In this document: positions 6,686-11,216 of the stretch, one piece after another | Numbering within the stretch: the stretch's first letter is position 1 | Layout of the letters: every line of letters begins with the position of its first letter | Assembly (NCBI GenBank): GCA_900764415.1 | Contig: CAAFOA010000187.1 | Span: forward strand, 1 to 11,216 | DNA from: an uncultured Collinsella sp. | GTDB taxonomy: Bacteria > Actinomycetota > Coriobacteriia > Coriobacteriales > Coriobacteriaceae | Reading direction: 5' to 3' | DNA: 11,216 nt | Program-made: the position numbers and the translations under genes | The notes under the pieces: model-generated | Seen by the model: the letters and a program-made list of their open reading frames with translations, nothing else | Database searches by the model: none | Told to the model about the DNA's origin: nothing

Positions 6686-8203
6686 TTAGGCATCGTACGC
6701 CGCAAGGGTGCGCTTGAGAATCGAACCGTCGCGCTCGCAAGGCTCGGGTCCGTTCTTGCGCAGCATGTAGTCGTCAACGCCCTTGCCCGTCACGATCACC
6801 ACGGCGGGCCGCTCGGTCTCGCGCACGGCGGTCTCGATGGCAGCGGAACGGTCGAGCACAATCTGCCAGTTGTCGTTGCCCTGCTCCCGGACATTGCGTG
6901 CGATCTCGTCGCAGATGTCCTCGACGTTCTCGGGGCCCGGGTCGTCTTCGGTGATCACGATGCGGTCGGCGTACTTACCGGCAGCGATGCCCATCGTGGT
7001 CCGGCGATCGACGCCTTTGCCGCCGGTGGCGCCAAACACCACCGCGAGTTCGCGCTCCGGATAGTTCTCTCGCAGATCGCGCAGGAGCGTCTCAAGGCTC
7101 ATGCCGTTATGGGCATAATCGACGACACCCAAAATCTTGCCCGATTCCGACCTGTAGAGCTCCATACGACCGGGGACAAAAACGTTCTCGAGCCCATGGA
7201 CGATACCCTCTTCGGAAATGTCCAGGGCCTCGGCGCAGGCAATAGCGGCAAGCGCGTTGGACACATTGAATTTAACCGGCGTGGGAATCACCATGTCGCG
7301 CGTAAAGCGGGGCGTGCGCACCGTTGCCACCACGCCGCAGTCACCATTACGAATCGCCAGCGCAAGCACGTCGGCACGCTCGTCGGTCAGGGAGAACGTC
7401 ACCGTGCGCTCGCAGCGGGACGCCGCCTCGAGCACGCGGTCGACGTGGTCCATATCGAGGTTGACCACAGCAAAGCGGCTCTGCGAAAAAATCTTGAGCT
7501 TGCTGGCAAAGTAATCCTCAAGCGTGGGATGCTCAATCGGCGAAATGTGATCCTCGCCGATATTGGTAAAGGCGCCGACTTCAAAGGCGATCTTGCCCGT
7601 GCGCTCGTATTTGAGGCCCTGGCTCGATGCCTCCATAACCAGCCACGGGGCACCCGCCTCCGCAGCATGCGCGATGCGAGACTGCAGCAGGAAGGATTCG
7701 GGGGTCGTCAGTTTGGAAGGGCCTGCCTCGATGCCGTCGTCGAACTCAATGCCCGTATTAAGAGCGGGTCGATGACAGCCCGTAAGCTTGGCCTCGTTGG
7801 CGAGAATACCGCGCAGATAAAAGCTACAGGTCGACTTGCCCTTGGTGCCTGTAAAGGCGCAGACCTTCACCTTACCCGACGGATGCCCATAAAAGGCATC
7901 TGCCACCACGGCGAGCGTGCGACGAATATCGCTCACAATCACCGCGGGAAGATCAACATCGTAATCGACCTCGGAAACGTAGGCCACGGCGCCATCGGAG
8001 ATTGCCGAAAGCAGGTACTCACGCTTAAACGTACGGCCCTTGCAGACAAACAACGTGCCCGGACGCACCTGACGCGAGTCGTCAGTCGCAAACTCAATGC
8101 GCTGGTCGCACGAAGCGCTCGGCCTAGAAACAACAAGGTCATCTTCCTCGAGCAACTCTATATAGCGCATCAGAGTTAGCTTCTCTTGTGTCGGACTCGA
8201 CAT
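6686..8203 (-). CDS. murE: UDP-N-acetylmuramoyl-tripeptide synthetase (MurE family)
   Basis: A 505-residue Mur ligase that adds the third amino acid to UDP-MurNAc-L-Ala-D-Glu using ATP. The N-terminal UDP-binding domain has TDDSRQVRPGTLFVCKG (40-56). The central ATPase domain has GTKGKST (119-125), TTPES (166-170), EASSQGL (191-197) and YFASKLKIFS (231-240), where K235 fits the carbamylated lysine. The C-terminal domain has DYAHNGMSL (362-370), GATGGKGVDRR (391-401) and ITEDDPGPE (417-425). The DNPR motif that recognises meso-diaminopimelate is replaced by DDPG, and GTKG instead of GTNG is common in lysine-type enzymes. I therefore infer Lys or Orn rather than mDAP. The ATG at 8201-8203 follows GAGAGGT. 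It heads the run murE-HAD-murI-rph and is divergent from asnB. Confidence 0.92.
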   Translation of the reverse strand: MSSPTQEKLTLMRYIELLEEDDLVVSRPSASCDQRIEFATDDSRQVRPGTLFVCKGRTFKREYLLSAISDGAVAYVSEVDYDVDLPAVIVSDIRRTLAVVADAFYGHPSGKVKVCAFTGTKGKSTCSFYLRGILANEAKLTGCHRPALNTGIEFDDGIEAGPSKLTTPESFLLQSRIAHAAEAGAPWLVMEASSQGLKYERTGKIAFEVGAFTNIGEDHISPIEHPTLEDYFASKLKIFSQSRFAVVNLDMDHVDRVLEAASRCERTVTFSLTDERADVLALAIRNGDCGVVATVRTPRFTRDMVIPTPVKFNVSNALAAIACAEALDISEEGIVHGLENVFVPGRMELYRSESGKILGVVDYAHNGMSLETLLRDLRENYPERELAVVFGATGGKGVDRRTTMGIAAGKYADRIVITEDDPGPENVEDICDEIARNVREQGNDNWQIVLDRSAAIETAVRETERPAVVIVTGKGVDDYMLRKNGPEPCERDGSILKRTLAAYDA

Positions 8204-8276
8204 ACAAAGACCTCTCTCGCTAAATTCAGCCTTAAAGGGCAAAAGACGTCCCGCGGCAGAAACGATGAAACATTCT

Positions 8277-8285
8277 GTATTATCA
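8277..8285 (-). promoter_or_regulatory. Possible extended -10 promoter of murE
   Basis: The minus strand reads TGATAATAC, a TGn extension followed by TAATAC, about 75 bases before the murE ATG. No good -35 hexamer lies 16-18 bases further upstream, as expected for extended -10 promoters. It is the best candidate seen, but weak. Confidence 0.35.
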
Positions 8286-8336
8286 ACCATCCTAATATGC
8301 CACCTGGCCTTGCGCGCACTGCAGCCTTCTAAAAAA

Positions 8337-8364
8337 TTGCATGGACTGTGCCGTGGGTTAATAA
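8337..8364 (+). promoter_or_regulatory. Possible promoter of the asnB leader
   Basis: TTGCAT (8337-8342) and TAATAA (8359-8364) are 16 bases apart. A start near 8371 would give a short leader containing the 16-codon ORF and the terminator downstream. The hexamers are only moderate matches. An imperfect inverted repeat (TGGAC 8342-8346 with GTCCA 8376-8380, continued by TGT/ACA and GCC/GGC with small bulges) surrounds the -10 region. Confidence 0.35.
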
Positions 8365-8406
8365 ATGGCAACAGTGTCCACCCCGCGTAAAAACAGGGAA
8401 ATCTGG

Positions 8407-8457
8407 ATGCCGTTCTTTAACATAGCGTTCACAACCACGACCCGCCGCTTCGTCTGA
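8407..8457 (+). CDS. Short leader ORF overlapping a terminator, upstream of asnB
   Basis: The ORF encodes MPFFNIAFTTTTRRFV (16 residues). An AGGGA lies 7 bases before the ATG. A longer in-frame ATG at 8365 has no ribosome site and would start before the predicted transcript start. The last codons, including four consecutive Thr and two Arg, are written in the left arm of the terminator, and the TGA lies in its apical loop. This is the arrangement seen in ribosome-mediated attenuators. A ribosome translating to the stop would cover the stem and favour read-through. Asn occurs only once, so direct sensing of asparagine is not obvious. Phe and Thr, four codons each, are the enriched residues. 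The coding status is inference from position and composition. The peptide is not one I recognise. Confidence 0.4.
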   Translation: MPFFNIAFTTTTRRFV

Positions 8458-8477
8458 AGATCGGGCCGTGGTTTTTT
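8433..8477 (+). terminator. Intrinsic terminator in the asnB upstream region
   Basis: The left arm AACCACG-A-CCCG (8433-8444) pairs with CGGG-C-CGTGGTT (8462-8473), giving 7 + 4 bp with one mismatch. An inner CTTC-GTCT-GAAG hairpin caps it, and a run of T to 8477 follows on the plus strand. No plus-strand gene lies upstream, so it must act on a short leader or small RNA beginning between about 8330 and 8430. It ends 126 bases before the asnB ATG. Either asnB has a further promoter after it, or its expression depends on read-through. I see no convincing -35/-10 pair in 8478-8602, though a lone TTGACA lies at 8540-8545. Confidence 0.8.
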
Positions 8478-8549
8478 CGGTTCGCTCGGCGCTTATGCCC
8501 TATCACGAAACAAAAGATTGGCATGATAGTAAAGATTATTTGACATCAG

Positions 8550-8570
8550 CTGCCGCGATCCTTGCGGCAG
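8550..8570 (+). promoter_or_regulatory. Perfect inverted repeat ahead of asnB
   Basis: The arms CTGCCGC (8550-8556) and GCGGCAG (8564-8570) are perfect, with a 7-base spacer. They lie 32 bases before the asnB start and just after a TTGACA. It could be an operator or a 5' UTR hairpin. It has no T tract, so it is not a terminator. Confidence 0.35.
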
Positions 8571-8602
8571 TACACCTGAGCCGTCAGCAGAAAGGATCTT
8601 GC

Positions 8603-10471
8603 ATGTGCGGTTTTGTCGGTTTTACCGGTACAGATGAACAGAGTGAGCTGGTTCTCACGGCCATGATGAATCGTATCATCCACCGTGGTCCCGATATGGG
8701 CGGCCAGCATATCGTCGACAACGTTGCCCTTGGCTTCCGTCGTCTTTCGATTCTTGATCTTTCCGAAGCTGGAGCTCAGCCCATGTCGAGCGACGACGGC
8801 AAGGTCACGATTGTCTTCAACGGAGAGATCTACAACTTCCAGGAGCTTCGCGCCGAGCTGGAGACAGCCGGCTACGCCTTCCACTGCAACGCCGATACCG
8901 AGGTCCTGGTACACGGCTACGAGGAGTGGGGCGAGGACCTGGTCAACCGCCTGCGCGGCATGTACGCGTTCGTGATTCACGATCAGAACAAGAACAAACT
9001 CTTTGGCGCTCGCGACATCTTTGGTATCAAGCCGTTCTATTACTACCAGGCATCCGATGGCTCGCTGCTATTTGGCTCCGAGATCAAGAGCTTCCTGGAC
9101 CACCCCAAGTTTGAGAAGGCTGTCAACCACGACGCGCTGCGCCCCTACCTGACGCTGCAATTCCCCGCCACGGAGGAGACCTTCTTTAAGGGCGTGTTCA
9201 AGCTTGCCCCGGCGCATTGCTTTACGTATGACCTGACGACCAACACCATGGACATCAAGCGTTACTGGAGCTGTGACTTCACCGACGACAACTCCAAGAC
9301 CTTCGAGGAGTACGTGGACGAGTGCGACAAGGTCGTGCACGAAAGCGTCGCTGCGCACCGAATCGCCGATGTTAAGGTGGGCTCGTTCCTTTCTGGCGGC
9401 GTGGACTCCAGCTACATTGCCGCCTGTCTCATGCCCGACACCACGTATTCTGTCGGCTTTGATTACAAGAACTTCAACGAGACCAACTACGCCGCCGAGC
9501 TTTCCGACAAGCTGGGCATCAAGAACGTCCGCAAGATGATTACCGCCGACGAGTTCTTCGATGCACTGCCCGATATCCAGTATCACATGGACGAGCCGCA
9601 ATCGAACCTGTCCAGCGTGCCGCTGTACTATCTGGCGCAGATGGCTTCCGAGGAGGTCACCGTCGTCCTTTCGGGCGAGGGTGCCGACGAGCTGTTTGCC
9701 GGCTACGAGTGGTACGAGGACACCCCCGAGATGCGCTCCTTTAAGAAGCGCGTGCCGCTCGGCGTACGTCGCGCCCTGGGCTCGCTCGTTCAGCATCTCC
9801 CCTACTTTAAGGGCCACAACTTCCTGACGAAATGCGCCGAGGTTCCCGAGCGCTGGTATGTGGGTCAGGCAAAGGTGTTCGATCCCTCCGAGGTCGACGA
9901 GGTGCTCAAGCCCGCTTATGACACCGGCAAGAACGCCGCGGAGATGTGCGCCGAGTACTACAAGCAAGTTCCCAACTGCTGCGAGCTTTCCAAGAAACAG
10001 TATCTGGATATGAACATGTGGCTGCCGGGCGACATCCTGCTCAAGGCAGACAAGATGTGCATGGCGCATTCTCTGGAGCTTCGCGTCCCGTTCCTGGACA
10101 AGAAGGTCATGGAGTTTGCCGAGCACATTCCCGCCAACTACCGTGTTAACGAAGAAGGCTGCAAGCTCGTTCTGCGTCACGCTGCCAACCGCGCGTTGCC
10201 CGACGAGTGGGCAACGCGCAAGAAGGTGGGCTTCCCCGTACCGGTCAAGTTCTGGCTGCGCGAGCAAAAGTACTACGACTACGTAAAGGAATACTTCACC
10301 GCACCGTGGGCTGCTGATTTCTTTGACACCGATGCGCTCATGAAACTGCTTGACGATCACTTTGAGGGCCGCGCGCTCAACCAGCGCAAGATCTATACCA
10401 CGCTGACGTTCCTCATCTGGTACAAGCGTTTCTTTATCGACGAGGACAAGAGCGCCGAAGTCGCCGCGTAA
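8603..10471 (+). CDS. asnB: Asparagine synthase (glutamine-hydrolysing)
   Basis: A 622-residue two-domain enzyme that makes asparagine from aspartate, ATP and glutamine. After removal of Met, Cys2 in MCGFVGF is the N-terminal nucleophile of the glutaminase domain (about 2-200). That domain also shows HRGPDMGG, RRLSILDLSEAGAQPM, NGEIYNFQE and GARDIFGIKPFYY. The synthetase domain has the pyrophosphate loop SGGVDSS (264-270), SGEGADELFAGYEWY, and KADKMCMAHSLELRVPFLD beginning about residue 483. It has the length of the large AsnB enzymes found in Bacillus. The start is set by Cys2 and by AAAGGA 6 bases before the ATG. In-frame codons further upstream would bury the nucleophile. It is the only plus-strand protein gene of note. 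No clear terminator follows before the tRNA-Val promoter, so read-through into the tRNA is possible. Confidence 0.97.
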   Translation: MCGFVGFTGTDEQSELVLTAMMNRIIHRGPDMGGQHIVDNVALGFRRLSILDLSEAGAQPMSSDDGKVTIVFNGEIYNFQELRAELETAGYAFHCNADTEVLVHGYEEWGEDLVNRLRGMYAFVIHDQNKNKLFGARDIFGIKPFYYYQASDGSLLFGSEIKSFLDHPKFEKAVNHDALRPYLTLQFPATEETFFKGVFKLAPAHCFTYDLTTNTMDIKRYWSCDFTDDNSKTFEEYVDECDKVVHESVAAHRIADVKVGSFLSGGVDSSYIAACLMPDTTYSVGFDYKNFNETNYAAELSDKLGIKNVRKMITADEFFDALPDIQYHMDEPQSNLSSVPLYYLAQMASEEVTVVLSGEGADELFAGYEWYEDTPEMRSFKKRVPLGVRRALGSLVQHLPYFKGHNFLTKCAEVPERWYVGQAKVFDPSEVDEVLKPAYDTGKNAAEMCAEYYKQVPNCCELSKKQYLDMNMWLPGDILLKADKMCMAHSLELRVPFLDKKVMEFAEHIPANYRVNEEGCKLVLRHAANRALPDEWATRKKVGFPVPVKFWLREQKYYDYVKEYFTAPWAADFFDTDALMKLLDDHFEGRALNQRKIYTTLTFLIWYKRFFIDEDKSAEVAA

Positions 10472-10512
10472 GTTTCGTTATGAATTAGCAGTGAACAGCC
10501 CAGGGTTTCCGC

Positions 10513-10518
10513 TATACT
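10513..10518 (+). promoter_or_regulatory. -10 element of a probable tRNA-Val promoter
   Basis: TATACT lies 10 bases before the tRNA 5' end, suitable for a transcript starting just upstream of the mature end. The matching -35 is poor (GTGAAC at a 16-base spacing is the best). Confidence 0.45.
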
Positions 10519-10528
10519 CAATCCCTGC

Positions 10529-10604
10529 GGGCGATTGGCGCAACGGTTAGCGCAGGTGCTTTACACGCACAAGGCTGGGGGTTCGAATCCCTCATCGCCC
10601 ACCA
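10529..10604 (+). tRNA. tRNA-Val, anticodon TAC
   Basis: A 76-nt cloverleaf. The acceptor stem GGGCGAT/ATCGCCC has discriminator A and an encoded CCA. The D arm is GCGC/GCGC. The anticodon arm GGTGC/GCACA, with a terminal G-A mismatch, carries loop TTTACAC, so the anticodon is TAC for valine. The T arm GGGGG/CCCTC has one G-T pair and loop TTCGAAT. It is complete and has a promoter-like site before it and a terminator after it. Its 3' 18 bases are repeated 186 bp downstream. Confidence 0.95.
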
Positions 10605-10672
10605 CTGAATTGATAGGCTCCCAGAAATGGGGGCCTTTCGTTTTTGTGCCCAGTGCAGAGGGATTCGAACCC
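10587..10672 (+). repeat. Repeat module, copy 1 (tRNA-Val 3' end, terminator, inverted T-arm)
   Basis: An 86-base module. It begins with a 26-base stretch (10587-10612) made of the last 18 bases of tRNA-Val including ACCA and then CTGAATTG. It continues through a terminator and ends with a 25-base stretch (10648-10672) whose last 15 bases, GAGGGATTCGAACCC, are the exact reverse complement of the tRNA-Val T arm at 10579-10593. Copy 2 is at 10773-10858, at the same length and spacing. Confidence 0.8.
10616..10645 (+). terminator. Intrinsic terminator of tRNA-Val
   Basis: The 7-bp arms GGCTCCC (10616-10622) and GGGGGCC (10629-10635), with one T-G pair, have loop AGAAAT. TTTCGTTTTT follows. It begins 12 bases after the tRNA CCA. 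Confidence 0.9.
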
Positions 10673-10676
10673 GCAA

Positions 10677-10770
10677 GGGTGCGGAGCTGAGGAAACGCGC
10701 AAGCGTTTTCCAGCGCAGCACGCGAGGGCCGCAGGCCCGAAGCGAAAGCGGGCGGCGCCAGCCGCACGCG
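10677..10770. other. GC-rich, hairpin-dense spacer between the two repeat modules
   Basis: I see no gene here, but dense self-complementarity. GTGCGG (10679-10684) can pair with CCGCAC (10762-10767) to close the segment. Inside are AAACGC-GCAA-GCGTTT (10693-10708, extended by GG/CC past one bulge), GGGCC-GCA-GGCCC (10726-10738), GC-GAAA-GC (10742-10749) and GCGGC-GCCA-GCCGC (10752-10765, competing with the closing stem). Two of the loops are GNRA tetraloops. It may be a folded RNA, a repeat-family member or a decayed tRNA-related sequence. Sequence alone does not decide. Confidence 0.4.
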
Positions 10771-10772
10771 AC

Positions 10773-10858
10773 ATCCCTCATCGCCCACCACTGAATTGGA
10801 AACGGTCCTCGAAAGGGGACCGTTTTTGTTTGGGCCCATCGCAGAGGGATTCGAACCC
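10773..10858 (+). repeat. Repeat module, copy 2, with truncated tRNA-Val 3' remnant
   Basis: This is the second copy of the 10587-10672 module at an offset of exactly 186. The first 26 bases (10773-10798) are identical to copy 1 and include the tRNA-Val 3' strand of the T stem, acceptor strand and ACCA, but no 5' tRNA half precedes them. The last 25 bases (10834-10858) differ from copy 1 at only two positions. The 35 bases between carry a different hairpin, although length and T tract are kept. The tRNA part is a non-functional fragment. Confidence 0.8.
10800..10831 (+). terminator. Intrinsic terminator in repeat module copy 2
   Basis: The arms AAACGGTCCTC (10800-10810) and GGGGACCGTTT (10815-10825) pair over 11 bp with one T-G pair and a GAAA loop. 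TTG and more T follow. No intact gene lies directly upstream, so it would act as a backup for tRNA-Val or belongs to the duplicated fragment. Confidence 0.8.
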
Positions 10859-10883
10859 TACGGCTCGCTCGTTTCAAGGGCAG

Positions 10884-11101
10884 TGGTCAAAAAATGCCAA
10901 ATATGAGTACTGCCACCTTTTTTGTAACAGCATTTTCAAGGTCCCAAAGGGCAAATCTGACATCAAAGCAACGGCTAATGGTCCGGATGAGCATGTTTTC
11001 TGACAACAAAACTGAACATATGTGGTCTAACTAATCCTGGAAAGTCGGTTTGATATGAGATTCAACTGGTGACAGTACTCATATTTGGCATTTTTTGACC
11101 A
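10884..11101. mobile_element. MITE-like element with 34-bp terminal inverted repeats
   Basis: The left arm 10884-10917 begins TGGTCAAAAAATGCC. It is the reverse complement of the right arm 11068-11101 except for one mismatch (10913 with 11072), and 28 bp of it are perfectly matched (10885-10912 with 11073-11100). The 150-base core is AT-richer than the surrounding genes. It contains no transposase and no recognised gene, only a 46-codon ORF (10894-11034, beginning MPNMSTATFFVT) without a ribosome site. I see no clear target duplication at the ends. Size, long arms and lack of coding fit a miniature inverted-repeat element or a dispersed intergenic repeat. A long structured RNA or a decayed IS end-pair are alternatives. 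Confidence 0.55.
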
Positions 11102-11142
11102 GAGGGACTTTTGCCCAGGTAGCGCACAGAGATGTGGTGTAA

Positions 11143-11182
11143 GAGGCGGGGCATGCCCCGCCTCCGCCCTTTCTTGAAAGGG
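11143..11182 (-). terminator. 22-bp perfect palindrome plus small hairpin, probable terminator
   Basis: Positions 11143-11164 form a perfect palindrome, with half-site GAGGCGGGGCA. Next to it, CCCTTT-CTTG-AAAGGG (11167-11182) is a 6-bp hairpin. Both lie just after a possible minus-strand stop codon, so they likely end that gene's transcript. The T tract on the minus side is poor (TTACACC), so they could also be protein-binding or processing sites. Confidence 0.45.
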
Positions 11183-11194
11183 AGGGGACACCGC

Positions 11195-11216
11195 CTAGAA
11201 TTCGTCGTTGGAGTAA
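11195..11216 (-). CDS. Possible 3' tip of a minus-strand gene (cut by window edge)
   Basis: On the minus strand the last bases read in frame as YSNDEF followed by TAG (11195-11197), and two hairpins come next, as after a gene end. Only six codons are visible, so neither the existence nor the identity of the gene can be settled here. Confidence 0.3.

Noticed and set aside
5500..6717. Plus-strand open frame of 405 codons opposite the HAD gene
   Set aside because: It is the shadow of a gene with all four HAD motifs.
8204..8602. T-box riboswitch ahead of asnB
   Set aside because: A terminator is present, but the conserved T-box sequence and specifier-loop features are not found on either strand.
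9068..10360. Minus-strand open frame of 430 codons opposite asnB
   Set aside because: asnB is intact with all catalytic motifs, and the antisense frame has no start signals or recognisable domain.
10518..10877. Minus-strand open frame with an internal repeat near tRNA-Val
   Set aside because: The repeated peptide is the translation of the duplicated tRNA 3' end and T-arm motifs. The DSNP-type peptides are the usual artefact of reading tRNA complements.
1..11216. CRISPR array, defence island or biosynthetic cluster
   Set aside because: There are no regularly spaced repeats and no nuclease, toxin-antitoxin, restriction or biosynthetic genes. The coding content is housekeeping.

Overview
The window is GC-rich and most of its genes lie on the minus strand. 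It reads as a chromosomal housekeeping segment of a Gram-positive-type bacterium. My best guess is an actinomycete of the class Coriobacteriia, Collinsella-like. The grounds are the high GC, a Veg-family gene directly before ispE, a MurE without the meso-diaminopimelate signature, CCA-encoding tRNA genes and a TatA-type pore protein. The taxon is inferred from overall character, not from a marker gene.

Layout. Positions 1-1411 (minus) hold the start of lysS, then greA, tatA and a tRNA-Pro(CGG) gene, with hairpin terminators after tRNA-Pro, tatA and greA. Positions 1461-2656 hold veg-ispE, nearly touching. Positions 2787-3878 hold rdgB-dtd, also nearly touching. Positions 4021-8203 hold a run transcribed in the order murE, HAD phosphatase, murI, rph, ending in a hairpin that contains the rph stop codon. 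Two murein genes (murE for stem-peptide extension, murI for D-glutamate supply) share this run with an RNA-processing enzyme. Positions 8204-8602 form a divergent control region. On the minus side it carries a possible murE promoter. On the plus side it carries a possible promoter, a 16-codon leader ORF and a strong terminator, all ahead of asnB. asnB (8603-10471, plus) is a full-length glutamine-dependent asparagine synthetase.

Positions 10472-11216 are the accessory end and the least ordinary part. They hold tRNA-Val(TAC) and its terminator, then a second copy, 186 bp further on, of the last 18 bases of the tRNA plus downstream sequence. Each copy is followed by its own different terminator and by an inverted tRNA T-arm motif. 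Between the copies lies a GC-rich, hairpin-dense stretch. Next is a roughly 218-bp AT-richer element bounded by 34-bp inverted repeats with one mismatch, which looks like a miniature inverted-repeat element. Last come a 22-bp perfect palindrome, a small hairpin and what may be the 3' tip of a minus-strand gene.

The coding part is conventional and shows no new multi-gene system. The observations most worth following are the inverted-repeat element, the duplicated tRNA-Val 3' module, and the leader ORF with terminator ahead of asnB.
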